Below are positions 21,798 through 34,500 of a stretch of 64,000 nt of DNA, piece by piece; positions within the stretch are counted from its first letter, which is position 1; each line of letters starts with the position of its first letter. This stretch comes from Gonapodya sp. JEL0774 (lineage: Eukaryota > Monoblepharomycota > Monoblepharidomycetes > Monoblepharidales > Gonapodyaceae): assembly GCA_027604505.1 (NCBI GenBank), contig JADIIX010000009.1, positions 89,746 to 153,745 on the forward strand, read 5' to 3'. Under the pieces are notes generated by a model. The model ran no database searches. It was not told where the DNA came from and saw only the letters and a list, made by a program, of their open reading frames with translations. The position numbers and the translations under genes are program-made.

Positions 21798-24292
21798 ATG
21801 CCCGTTGACTTGGTGAACTCGTCGGCATTGAACGGAAATGTTTATCAGCGAGTGTCTCAAAACAACCCAAGGAAGAGGAGGAACCCAGGACGGGATACTC
21901 GGAGGAGGGTTGAGTTTCTCGAAGCGATGCTCTTGCAGAAGAAGGGGCCGCCATCAGCGAGTGGAATTATCAGCGATACCGCCTCGAAACCCAAAAGATT
22001 GAAGCGGAAGGCGCAGCCTGCTCTCGTTGATCGCCTCTCGTCTCCAGAACTGAACTCAGCAGAAACCATGACTATGCGTGGGAGTCTTTGCAATATAACG
22101 GCACCTACACAGTACTTGGATGGACTTGCGCTTCATGAACATCATCCAGTGCTGGGAATCACTAGGAGCCTGTCCCTATTTGACGATGTCGGTAAACATT
22201 TCCCCATGTCGTCGAAAGCCATTGTGTTCTGAACATGTGTTCATTTTATTCGACGAAAGATTCCACCTCTTCCGACACAGTATGTCGCGAACCTTCTCAT
22301 ATCCTTGTACTTTGCTCGTGTTCCCGATCACTTCTCATTTGTCCACCCGCACTCCGTCACCGCCTCAATGAGCGGAATTGACAACCCCGTCGTCGTTGCT
22401 ATCATGTGTCTCGCTACTGATTTGGATGATTCTCCGGAAATCAGGCGACTGGGTATCGAGAGTCTGTTCCCCCGTGTTTCTAGGATGGTCGGAGTTACAG
22501 GGGACATTGAAATACCGTTTCCCATCCTGCAAGCTAGATTGCTTGCATTTACATATGCAATGAGTGCTGGCTTTGTAGGTTGACAACCGTGGTAGGATGT
22601 GAAACTCTCGGTGTTCTTTCTGATTTTGGTGGGATTTTTCAGCTCTCTCCAGCATATGTCTGGCTACTCAGCTTCCCACCCACAGTTCGGTACCTCGGTC
22701 TCACAGATGAGCAACGTCTACAACGTCTGCCGTGGCCAGAGTGTGAATCCTGGAGACGGACTGCCTGGGTAGCTGCTGTTTGGGATGGCGCATTTGGCAT
22801 TTATCGAGCCCCCTCTGGTGCTGGAAGTCTTCTGTGCGGAGCAGATGTTGCGACTTTGGGACTTCCTGTACAGGCGAGGTGTAGTTCTTTCTTGATTTTT
22901 TTGGAATATGTTGGTGATGGTGCTGACTGATGCGTTCCCGGTGGGCTGAATTTGGCGGAATGTTGCTCGCTTAAGCGCCTGGCGCTCAGCGACTCCCCAG
23001 GTACCACTTCAGGATAACTTGACATTGAATTCTCTATCTCCTATTACTCTCATGGATGCCGGCTACCTCAGCTCGCGATTGCCCGCAATTATGACATCAC
23101 AGCTTCCTGGACTGGCAGTGTGTGCCTCTGTTATGCACATCCTCTTTCGGGTTACTGCGGCTCACCGAAAGTTTGCGGCGCATGGTATATTCGTCTCGTC
23201 TATTTGGGATTCGCCTCCTCTCGGCTCAGCGGTAAATGGTCGTTCCAGCACCGAGGGGCACCCCGGCCGATTGAGAGCATCAATATCCGAACTGGATCAG
23301 GAGCTGACATCACATCAAAGTTTGTTAGAAGAAAACTCCTCACAGTTGTCTCATAACTATGGTTTATCCGCGAGTTTATGGCTGAAAGCTTACAATGAAG
23401 GGATATGGACTGGTAGGTTGGTGAATGATGTGATGCAGTTGGCAATCGCCCTCCGAAATTCTCTGAAGAAATGGATTCCGCCATTTCATGATGTGGATCC
23501 TACAAAATTCTTCCCTTGTGATCTGTCTCGGCATTGCAAATGGCATTCTACCGAACAGTCCTATACGGACCTGCCACCATTCTCATCGATATGGCGATCT
23601 ATCTCATCCTTCGACCACGATGGATGAAGCGGAATCATATCTTGGAGAATCGCGAGGAGGTGCTCGGTGGGGTGTCTTTTGACTTTGACGAAGGTTTTTT
23701 GCGAAAGGTCATCCTGGAATGGGTGGGTACGGTGGTAGCTTACTTTTTGGAAGATATATTCCAGTTGTTGCTTGTTTGTGCGGTTCTCATCAGTTCTTTC
23801 TATTCCCTTTCAAAGGCCGCCTCGCCTGCCTTTGTAGCAGCCTTCGAACATGCAATGGCAACAGCCCAGACACTGGAGGCCATTGAAGCATATCAAAATG
23901 TACAACCAATGAGCTCAAATTGCGCCAGTATGATGCTCTGTACCCGTCGGACAAGTGGACCGTTAGGAGATCTTGAAGGGCTAATGTAAGACCTGTTTGC
24001 CGGTGTTTATTTCATCACATGGACCCTCACCAAAAAAATCTTGTACATATTTTGTGGACTGACTTGAACAAGCCTTTCCCCCTCCGTCATTGTACTCGTC
24101 ATTGGTGCGGCAATTACCAAAAGCGCAATCGGGCAGCTTTCCAACAACCCTGAAGTTGGAATGGGACACCTACTTCGAATGGCAGGCGTAATCATGCGTA
24201 TGATGGGTGTGGAGGATGAACTGAAACCCGGGTTTTCTTGGGTGGAGGTTATAGTGGAGTGGGTGAAGGGGAAGCTTGCAGGGGAACGGTAA
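21798..24292 (+). CDS. Fungal transcription-factor-like protein, no zinc cluster seen
   Basis: The recognisable start is the ATG at 21798. A basic linker (RKRRNPGRDTRRRVEFLEAM) leading into a short coiled coil resembles what normally follows a Zn2Cys6 cluster. Further exons contain the fungal middle-homology-region signature: VWLLSFPPTVRYLGLTDEQR, then WRRTAWVAAVWDGAFGIYRA with G and D residues as in the ECRRRVWW...D motif, then helical stretches (TLNSLSPITLMDAGYLSSRL, YRTVLYGPATILIDMAIYLI). The final intron has a clean GTAAGA donor at about 23986, and the last exon ends EVIVEWVKGKLAGER at 24292. No CxxC...C cluster is visible, so it is either an unusual member, a gene with a missed short 5' exon, or one that lost the DNA-binding domain. 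A frame change near 23500-23540 needs an intron whose ends I could not fix. Confidence 0.6.
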
Positions 24293-24530
24293 CTGGGAGC
24301 ACGACCAACCTTTTTGAGGATTGACAAAACAAGCACATCCTCCATTTTCATAGTATATAATTATCTTGCCACAATTGCTTGATATTACCACAGGGTAGCG
24401 ATTTCTTCACCGCTTTTCACTTGTATGAATAATGAGTCAACAATTATGGACGAAGAGAGGCCCAGCATGGCCGTGGGCAGGTGCAGATCGGGTGTAATGC
24501 CCACTCACTTCGGGCTCGCGACAAGCCTTC

Positions 24531-27500
24531 ATGAATTCAGATAAGAAGAGGATCACAGTGACTTGTAGGTCTACCTCTTAAGATTCCTCTTTCCCCTGTT
24601 TTCTCTCTGAGTTCTTGTGGTCCTCGATGTTTCCCTGCTGCCGGTCTCTTTGGTCGGTCTTCAGACACCGATGAAACAGGACAAATCTGGCCACATGTCT
24701 CTGAGGGATTGAACACACGGTTGCCGTTGACAAATGTTCAATGGAGGAACCCGTTGCGGGGACCGCAATCTCCGCTGCGAACCATACCAGCAATCGAGCT
24801 TGAATTCAAAAAGTTCACGCCTGATATCTTCCCGCGGAATATGCCCATGATGAGCACACACTTTTTGGGACCTCTGCTGCATTTGTACCTTGTTTCGGTA
24901 GAGGTTCGTCGGAGCAAGAGGTGCTGTGTGTCGTGTTTCTAAATGGGTGTCTCGGATCGAAAAGGACGCGGACATCTACCGGCAGACTTCCAAGAAACAA
25001 ATACAGGAGTGGCTAAGCTCTATCAATCAACGCAAGAATCAGGAGTGGTTGATTGTTTACGTCACCTCAGGGGAGGCATCCTCAAAGACATCAACGGCAG
25101 CCAAATTCCTTTCAATGAAATCGACTATGTACGATAAACTCAAACAGGACTTTAATGTCAAGAAAGATCGGTGGGCAAGCGTGGATGCTGGCACCCGTGG
25201 TGCTTGATGCGTTCCGGCTGAAAATCTAATCGGCTCTGTTTAACCATCTTGTGGCTCAGAGTGACACAACTTCAACGTAACGTTGCTTCTTCAAAGGATG
25301 CTGCTGATTCATGGAATGAGCTACTTTTGAAGATGAATGATGGTATCCTCACTTGCTTCAATAATATGCTCCTTCAAGCGGACGAGGATGTGAAGCGAAT
25401 TGAAGGGCAGAGTAACTTACCGGGATGGAACTACTGTCAGCTTTTTGTCATGAAGGTCCTCTAGTCCACCGATTATTGTCATTCTTCGCGGATCTCTAAC
25501 GTTTGTGTAACTATGCTAGGAAGGTCTTGCATTCTCGTACGAGCTCATAAATGTCATTGACGAAGCTTTGAACATCTATGACGAACTAGAGAGATCTTTT
25601 TTCGATAATCTTGGTATGCGAGATGTTCCAAAATTTGGACTGCAAGGCGGAGAAATGTTATTCTTGGTTTGATAGCGACCCAAGGACTTCAATTCTTCAA
25701 GGACTTCGGTGGCCGGGCTCCGGGTGATGATTCGGTGGATCCTCTCACTGTCAAACGAAAGCCATACCGTGATATGATTCTGGCCAACGATATCACCATA
25801 TTTGATTTTAGAATGTACCTCTTCGGGCGACAATGTCTCTTGGCGATGAAGCTGAATCGTCCTACCGAAGCGTGTGAAAGAGCCAGGGGCTTCGTGGTCG
25901 CATTCTCTCGGACTCTCAAAGACTACGAGGTCCGTCCCGCGCATTCCATCCCTCGCTTTCAGTCCCATGACGTTGTCTGTCCTACGTAGACAGCTCTTGT
26001 GCCGCACTTTCGAGTTTCCTGGGCTTTCACTTGCTGTCAAAGTGTTGTTACTCAGTGCGAAGAGCTGGTTGCAGTGAACCGCTTCTCGTCACAAACTGTT
26101 CAAGAATACGAGGCGGCGAAAGCCGAGCTTTTACATGTGGCACGGCTGCAGGTGAATTGATACTGTCACCGTTTTGTATATGTCGGGGGTGGTGGGTACG
26201 TCCGATTAGCTCAAGGTCTCATGTTTTTGCTGATTGCCGATCAAGCTCGACAAGATCGGACTTCTCTGCGGGTTTCTGGCGCCTTCTGTACTCTCAACAC
26301 CTTCCGCAGAGCAGCTGAAACTTGCTGAGAACGCTCCCGATCGAGCGAATGAGCTGAACACTATTTCAAACGTGGAGCTCAGAGCTGCAATGGCGACCAT
26401 GGATGGATTTGATTCTCTATACATTGTTCGTTCCATTTCTATTTTGCCTGTTGCCTCGCTACAATCCACGCATTCATCTTTGGCTCCAGAAACTCTGTCA
26501 AAGGGCTGCACGCTCTTTAGAGATCAGTAAGAGGTATCGAACCATGCATCTCGTGAAAGGGGATATCGCTTTGCTACATTTGTGGGTGAATTTGGCGGGC
26601 AATCCTGGGATTATGGATTATTGAACTCTTGTATCCGCTTGTTTACTTGCCGCAGTCACCGGAACCGCTTCTCGATTGCTGGTGAATTGCTGGAGCACAT
26701 GTGCACTGGCTATTCCACCAGTGGATGGTCCGTCATCGAAGCGACCCTTCTTGAGAAACTTGCAATTTGCCAAAAGGAAACGAAACAGTATGCAAAGTAC
26801 CTGATGAGCTGTCTGAGCTTGACGGAACTTGGAACGATCAAAGTGCTTCCAAAGGATCGTATGGAGTTTTACCAAATGGAGACAGAAAAGTTCAGTGGGA
26901 TGATGGAAGAGGGTAAGACGACGCGAAATCGTTTTGGTGAAGACTCTTGGTGAATTCGAGACTTTTAGAAATTACGAGCACTCTTGTCGAGGACTCGGAT
27001 GACGTTTTATTTAAAGTTTCCGTGACCTCATTCACGGAAAATGTAGGAGATGATGATGGGACCAGCGCAGGGGTTGTGGTATTAAGTTCCCTTCCAAAGG
27101 TGATCCAGCCGCGAAAAAGTCGGTGTTGGAAACTTGGCTCAACACTGCCACCCGTACTTTTATTTGCAGGATTTCACTTTTGATAGTGTTTCGATGTCAT
27201 TGACAGCATCGAACCAAGACCCAATGCTCTTTACGTGTGGGAAGGTGACATTAAAGCCTGGTCGAAATGCCTTCACAGTGCAGTCTGAGCGGGTACCCCT
27301 GCCAGGAGAATTTGTCGTGAACCAAGTGCTTCTGAGGCTTGGGAAACTTACATTTTTGTCGGACTTTGGTAAACACCCTCAGCCGACTTCGTTTGTTATC
27401 GAGGAAAGCCCGATGTACCTATGGGCAATGGTTGGGTTACCAGACACGGGGTTTTTCGGAGAGACTCCAGCAGAAATTTTGGTGCGAATTTTCACGCGAA

Positions 27501-29416
27501 CGAATAACATTAAAGACGGCACTTTGAGGATGGACTTTAAGCCGATTGGGGCAATTGGCCGGGTGGGACAAGTGGTCGCCCGGATATCACCGGAGGAAGG
27601 TAAGAGACGCGAGGGAGGTGCTCGAACCGAATTGAAATCCTTGTTTTTGTTTTCGAGATAGACCCTGCCTCGATAAAAGAAGTAATGCTGGACGTAGCTG
27701 ATGGTGTCATTTCACTTCCAACTTGTGGGGAGCAATCCGTCGTCGATATACTAGTGCCCTTTGAGGCCGGTGAAATTCTTCCCCAAGACATCGAGGTAAG
27801 GGACACATGGATGGATTATCTGGATTATCGTGAACGTAACCAACAGCGGTGGCAATGTTCTGCTATCAGTTTTCTGTTAAAACGACCGTCATCTACGTCC
27901 TTAATGATGGTAGACGAAGAGTCCAAGCGTTCAAGGATTCTTTGCAATTGGCCATGCCAATGGATATCACTAAAAGCAGCCTAATTGACGAGGACGGGTG
28001 GGTTGCTTGCTGATACGAACACGTGCATACTTAAAATTGACAGGATACACCCGTTCTTGGATGACTTCAAGCGCGTTTTTGGATGTTGCGATCACAAATG
28101 TGAACGTCATACCTGTGCGGATAACCGGGGCAGTGTTCTCTGGTCTGGGAGAGTCGTGCGAGGAGTTTGGTTTACCGAATGAGAAGGCGAGTGCTTGAGA
28201 GCGGCTTACGATAATTATCCGCCCAGATTAAAACAAGGCGGTGTTGTGTTCTGTTAATGCTTAGACCACCCTGCAATATGGACAGACGTGTAGACTGTCT
28301 TGTCGTGTGTTTGCGAATGAGGCGGCGCGACGTAATGGCCTCGAGGGAAGACTCAGCATCCGCTACCATTTTGCGCATGAAGGCAGGTTCAGTGCAGTGC
28401 GCCAATCCTCGTGCATACACCTTTCTCATCCGCATTCTATAGAGGTCGAAACTTTTCTCATCCGCACCCTTCATAAATTGCTTGCTAAACATGACTCTCA
28501 ACACTATTCGGGTTACTTTGCTGCCCTTGCGATAAGGGGGGTACTCAACGCAGTCGATTATGATTCATACGTCACGACAGATCGAATAGTCTTTCCTGGT
28601 TGGGACCCTGAGGAGTGTGCGAGGGAGCTTGCCAGGGAACCCGAAGGAGCGAAGGAGAGGGCACGACTAGTTGCGGAAGAGTTGTTAGAGGTAAGCCTTG
28701 CAGCTGCTAAATGACTAATCCAGCTTGTGGAGGACAGCTGATCACAATTGGCAGATTTGTAGGTCAGCAGGATATAAGGATATTGTGGCTTCCTCTCGGT
28801 TGAGATCCAAGATGCTATCCACGGACTTGATGGTGCAATTTGGAAAAGTATGTTCTCATAGTGGGGCGATCACCGGGTGATTTCTGCCATCTTTGATAGC
28901 GATCTTTCCACGCACGGTCCGCTGTGTTGCGGTTCTGGTGCTCCCTCTCTCCACAGTCTACCGTTTCTGTTCAATTGCTTTTAGACTCTATATCAGCAGA
29001 GATCGGTCAAGCCATTCCGTGCCATCTCGAGGTCCGAGTGCTTGGCAACCTCGCAGCTGCAGCAGAGGGCAGCGGTACCATGTCCCTTTCCTACGAGGTC
29101 CTTCAAGACGGTGAAAATTGGGTCGTTCAAGGGTGGCGGAAGAGGGGAGTTGAATTGCATGTGAGTAGTTAATCGGTTTGTCGCTTGGGGCAGTTTCGAA
29201 TTAACATTCGAGTTCGTTCACATATCAACCACTCATGACTAGCCCGCCCAACCAGCCACCGTACCTCTGATGCTTCTTCCTCTACGGTCGGGCTCGTTAA
29301 CGCTCCCTACTGTGTTGGTCCGTGCAGATGGAGCGGATGACGTAGATGTAGTCAGGCCTCGGCAAGGAGAACAGGTTATTGTCATGCCGAGGAGGGCTGC
29401 GGATTGGTTTTTATAG
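24531..29416 (+). CDS. TRS130: TRAPPII subunit Trs130 / TRAPPC10
   Basis: Subunit specific to TRAPPII, the Golgi guanine-nucleotide exchange complex for Rab11/Ypt31. Exon 1 (24531-24564) reads MNSDKKRITVT and joins in phase across an intron to YTDETGQIWPHVSEGLNTRL, then NVQWRNPLRGPQSPLRTIP. This is the conserved start of TRAPPC10 (V-T-Y...W...R-L-P-L-x-N-x-x-W). It continues with LHLYLVSVEDY-like residues, TSKKQIQEWLSSINQRKNQE and WLIVYVTSGE. The central exons are helical; the C-terminal third is beta-rich as in the family. The last exon ends with PLMLLPLRSGSLTLPTVLVR and RRAADWFL at the TAG 29414-29416. About a dozen introns of 60-100 nt leave roughly 1,300 residues, the usual size. Confidence 0.9.
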
Positions 29417-29574
29417 TGTGTAGTGGAATACATACTATGCATTTTCAATGGATCATTTGCCTGCCTCCCATAGACTCTCGTAAAAAGGGAAGTTAGGACC
29501 CGAAAAGGAAAGAAAATGTATTCAAGGCGGTCATGCTCTCATCATACCGTCACAAGCTGATGGAATTCCCACCA

Positions 29575-30040
29575 CTACCTATTACCGCGAAGGTTTCCTT
29601 CCTCCTTGGCAACTTCGTGGATAATATCGTCATCAGGTTGACCTTTCTGACCCTCTTCAATAGCAAGGCCCTCACTACAACGAGGGAGTTGCGACAGTCT
29701 TATGAACGAAAAGAACCTAAAATTTGCAATTCGAAGCCGTCACAAACCTGACCACGCTCTCCAGATCCAGTTTCTTGCCAGTACGTTTCTCGTGAATGTC
29801 AGACGCCTTTCGAGCAGATTCAAGCCTTCAATGTGGACGGTTGAGTAAAGATCGAACAGTGGCATGTTTGGCCACTTCGTGGATGATTCCATACCTGGCG
29901 TCCTGAGTTCTATCACCACGATGCGCAGCGGCAAGAAAAGAGCGTTCCTACGTTGGCAAGGAATGTGAGATCAAGAGTAAGGTGAGTGTGGGTAAACTGT
30001 ACGGCCAAACGTGCAGATCACACCTGGTTCTCTTCGTGGG
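29575..30040 (-). CDS. Small fungal protein with ARLESARKAS...KRTGK motif
   Basis: Three joinable pieces on the minus strand: an exon at about 29993-29928 reading ERSFLAAAHRGDRTQDAR, an exon at about 29867-29750 reading LESARKASDIHEKRTGKKLD (followed by LESVV), and a last exon, about 29697-29575, that ends DDDIIHEVAKEEGNLRGNR. The segment 'A-A-x-R-x-D-R-x-x-x-A-R-x-E-S-A-x-K-A-S-x-I-H-x-x-R-T-G-K' recalls a motif I know from uncharacterised proteins of filamentous fungi, so conservation is likely, but I cannot name a function. The product is basic at first, acidic at the end, and has no membrane segment. The first exon and start codon could not be fixed; an in-frame stop sits just 5' of the first recognisable residues, so a further intron is needed. 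Confidence 0.45.
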
Positions 30041-30640
30041 CTTAAAGAAGGCCGGCAAATTGAATGCATGCAAAGGTGCGTTCACGTCAGGTTAGGGGGG
30101 TGAACATGGATTAGTAAAGTAGACGTTTGTACGGTGGCATCAACGACAAAACATCAATATGAACTTGAGATCGGCCCTTACAGCCAAAGAAATTTCGTCA
30201 ACTAGTGCGAGAACTCAACACACGCAAGAAATTTCGTGTTTTAGTCCTGTCCACCATCACCCGATGAACTCAGAACTGTGAAAACACTCTAATGTGCAGT
30301 TGGTGTGATTGAGGAGCAAAAAGTGACTGTACCCACAGCGCTCATGATGGGCCTGCTCGGACATGATAAGCGAGACTTGTCGGAAGGTGAAGTGTGTGTG
30401 GAATGATGTAGTGCCGAAAGACACGTCATTCATATGCATTTTGTATCCACACAGAAGTGTCAGAATCCCCTATGAATTCAGACCCAGCCAGATGAAGATT
30501 TCACAAGACGTTTTCTACTTATTATTTGTTGTCGTTCATTCAGTATTGTATTCCCGGACCGGAAACCTAACAAGTGTTTGAATGCAGTGCGATTGAGTAC
30601 TGTAAACTGTCTACAGATCCAGCCGAGATTTTTTCTCGTG
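30041..30640. other. Intergenic, nothing recognised
   Basis: AT-richer sequence with only short open frames of poor composition on both strands. No RNA gene, repeat or domain was noticed. Confidence 0.45.
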
Positions 30641-30642
30641 CT

Positions 30643-31490
30643 CTACTGATTTAGTTCCTTCTTTTGTGTGATCTCGAGGCACCCGATGATAACAGTGGTC
30701 TGCATGCCAACAGCATGCTCGGCCTTTGTACTGGTCGATAAATGAGCCCAGTAATCGAAAAATGATTGTCTTCTGTTGTAGATGGATACATTGTCTGCAA
30801 CGCCAAATCGCAACTGAACTGCGTTTTACGGCAACAACCGCCTGAATTCGCACGTTTACTGAATTCCAGATCAGGGAGCATTGGGGAGTTCGTCGATGCC
30901 GGCATCAGAAAGTCTCTACTCAGCAATAGGGGCACCGCAGAAACTACAAGCCTCAGCTGGCCTTGTGGAAGATATTTTGTGGTTCACGAGTTCCTTCTGA
31001 GTATTTGAATTTGTGCATCCAAGTTTGTTGGAGGTGCAGTGGTGGTGCAGTGGTCGTAGACAGACAGAGCTGGCCACTGCCCGACGAAGTCGCACCAACA
31101 TAGTTCCGGCGACATATGCAGCAACATGGAACGCGGCCGCCGCCCATTTATATCGGGAAAGATGCCAACTGGAGGTGAGAGAAATTGCGAGGGCCTGCAA
31201 ATTGGTGACGGTTTGCATACGGTAGACAAGGAGTCCTTCTTGGGACGATCTCTTCTGAGAATATCGACAAAGAGACAAGCGCGTGGGAACAATTTGCCAG
31301 TCAGGACTTTTCTTGTTGTTGTTTCCATACATCTTCCTTTTACTTTCTCTGTTTATGCTTGGTTCTCAGCCTGGAGGACAGAGAGGATGACTCCACTACG
31401 CGTGTGGGGAGGACGAACGGGAATGGGATACACCATTGTCAAGATATGCTCCTCTTCCTATTTTCTTAACCCCTACTGCTCATGCTAATC
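30643..31490. other. Unresolved coding-looking region on both strands
   Basis: Several pieces look like genuine protein but do not assemble into one model. On the minus strand, 30818-30643 follows a CAG acceptor and encodes QLRFGVADNVSIYNRRQSFF, then DYWAHLSTSTKAEHAVGMQT, to a TAG stop. It can join to an exon starting at the ATG at 30905 through a 41-nt intron, or to a longer frame ending ...PAEACSFC through a longer intron. On the plus strand, about 30870-31000 encodes SSSMPASESLYSAIGAPQKL, about 31010-31200 encodes a helical PATYAATWNAAAAHLYRERC, and about 31258-31305 encodes NIDKETSAWEQFASQD. One small plus-strand gene, one minus-strand gene, or 5' exons of the downstream large gene are all possible. 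No family was recognised. Confidence 0.3.
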
Positions 31491-31567
31491 CGTCTAATCC
31501 TGAAATCGCACCAATTCCCATTGATTGAATGAAGTTCGCTCTGGCGTTCGACCCGCATTCTCTTCAG

Positions 31568-34500
31568 CCCCTGCTGCCCCAAAACCAGTTGATTTGCCTT
31601 CTATGAAAAAGCAGTCGTCCACACTTGACGCTTCGGCCCTGGTTGCAACTCCTCAACCCTCCACTACACCGTCTTCTTCCACCGGTTCCGCCTGGGCTGC
31701 CCTCCCCGCTCCACTGCCACCCTCCTCCAGCACACTTAGTGCTATGGGACCGTCGCTTACGGATGCGGGTAGCACTGGCCCTGTGGTTGCTGCCGTAGGG
31801 GCGAGGAGTCATGGTCAGCCACCCGCTCCGTGGGGCGGCGCTCGAGTGGGTGTGGCGCCAAATCCAGAGTTCCCGTCTGCAGTAGAATTGTTGAAGGGAA
31901 ATCTCACGAGAAGTGGTGCGTGTTTTCATGAGGATAGAGTGTGCAAGCTTGCGCGTCCTTGCACAGACCGTTGATGGTCAGTGCATTTAGCTTGGTCGGC
32001 TATTACCGGAACGAAAATGCCTTTCACTCATTGAGCAGACTCATTATCAGTGATAGCAGGATGGGACGACAGAAGTTTGCTGAAGTGCCATCCCAACAGC
32101 GGGGAGGACCAGTGAAGACACCACAAGATCTGCTGGCATTGGCTCAATATTCGCCGTGGCTGAGGAGGGGTTTGAGACAAGCGGAGTGCTCTGTGCACAT
32201 GCATATCTCTACTGAACAATAATGAACCTCCTGCACTTTAAAGTGCACGAGCAAGGGACAACATTGCATCCTCAACCAATCGCTAGAATGGCAGAATGTC
32301 TTCTTTTATTCACTCACCCATTCCTCCCCCCAATTCCTCTCTGTCCGCATCCACAATCTTACTGCGCGAATTCGTAACCGTAATTTCTGAAACCAATAAA
32401 TTAAGATACCCGACTCACACCGCAGAATATGGGTGCTTGGCAGCGAGGGGCGGAAGGGGCGCGGTGAGTAACAGCACTGGGAGAATGTTAAACTCCTGCA
32501 GGGTGGATGTTGACAATGGCGACCAGAAGGGTGGAACTGCACAGTAAGACTTGAGTTATGTACGAGGGACGAATAACCTCTCCTCGGTCGTTTTTGAGTT
32601 TAGGAAGGTGTTGGAAACAAGAAATTGTGTCACACTGTATTTCTGAGCGTGGAATGTTGGCACGACGTGCCATGGCAAAGAATTCCGTTAGGGTGACCTC
32701 CATTTCCTATCTTCCGCACGTCCCGTAACTAGGCCACCCTCTCCCGCCGTTCTAACTGCTAAACCTGACTTGCCCCCCCCCCTTCCACCCACTCGGCACC
32801 CGTCCTCATCTCTCGCCTTGGGTATGGACCCTCACGATACGACATGGATTGACGACGAGGAAATGGATTTTTCGCAGGTACCAGTATTTGACGAGGACGG
32901 AAATTTGAGGGTGGTGGGTCATGCAGAGGTATCTAGCTTCGGGGTAGAAGAAGTTTCCACGGGGAGTGATGTAGACGACAGTCGAAAGGAGAAAGAGATT
33001 CACAGCGAGAATGAAAAGGATGATGGCCGGACGACTGGCGGCAGGGAAGTACAGCGGTCTGCACCTTCTGGGACGGGGATCGTTCTTTCTTCGTCGACCG
33101 CACACCCACTCCATGGAGGCAAAGTGCGATCTCCGTCTTCGGATAAGCCCATCACACACTCCAGCCAGCAACAGCAGCCTTCGCATTCGCACGGTAGCAG
33201 TAATGCAACTGGGAGTATGATTACGGGCCCAGGCATGGCGTGGCGGAGGCCTTCGATTCCCAAGGTCGACGAGGAAGTACATATGCACGGACAATCACAC
33301 ATGCACAATAACGCGGGCTACCACGAACTGGGAGGTGACGGGGGGTATGGGAGCTTGCGAAGACCATCTGATGATGGTCGGAGGGGTTTCGGACACGGGG
33401 GTACTGGTAATGGAGTGATTGAGAGAGACGCGCGTTTCCGCAGGGACGAGAGGGACAGCAGGTGGGCGGCACATCCGCCCACGGTTTTGCAGAGACATCC
33501 TGTCGCGGCAGTGCCTGGAGTGGCAGCCTCTGGGACGGACGCACTTGGGATGCATGGGCATGGACACGGATACGAAGGTGTAGGGGAGGACAGGCAAGGT
33601 GGACGATTTTACTCTCCGGTCGCTGCCGGAACAGTGTCTGTTGGCGGAGGTGCACCAGGACAGGTGCACAACCCGGTTGGTGGGCGTTTTTATAATCCAG
33701 GGGCTGGTGCAAGTGTTAACCCGCCACCCGGCATTGGGGAAGGGAGGAAACAACTTGCAGCTGGTGGGAGCACGGCTATGGGAATCGGAGGGGGACTAGC
33801 AGGACCCTGGGGGAAGTCAAGAGAACAGGAAAGAAAGACGCACGGGGACAGTGGGGACTGGGATCACCAGATGGAAGATGAGCGAACAGAGATACCTTCT
33901 CGGGGTGCCCATCCACCGACTGCAGTTGCGGGGTCCTCCTCTGCCACTTCAGTACCCAACCGATCTGGTCTTCATACCCTGCACCAAAATCCTGCTGTTC
34001 CTATCATGGACACTCATGCTGCCATGTCGGCAGTTGTAGAGGCCGCACGTCGTCGAAAGGAGGAAGAAATGCGAAGGGAAAGGGAGGAGAGTGAGCGGGC
34101 AAGGAGAGAGCGATTGAGGGAATTTGAAGAAAGAGTGGGGAGAGCGAAGCGAGACGAGGAGTCCAGAGAGAGCGAGAAGAATGATGTAATCGTGCGGAAG
34201 GAAGACACGGTGGGTGCTTTTGGTAAAGTATTAGGACCAAGATCTGGGCTCAGTGAGACATGTGGTTCTGTGTCTGAAAGGTACCTTCACCGGCCCCCGC
34301 GCTGACTCCGACAGAGCAAGCAGTTCGAACGAAGTCTCACATTGGAGCACCCCCAACCGTGTCAACCGCAGCTACCACTCCGTCAGCTCTCTCTCCCGCG
34401 GACGCCGCAGTACAATCACCCGTGGATAGGCGGGTCACCCAACAGCCTCCAAATTTGATGTCTGCTCACACCGAAACGGCTCCTTCGGTGAGCTTAGAGC

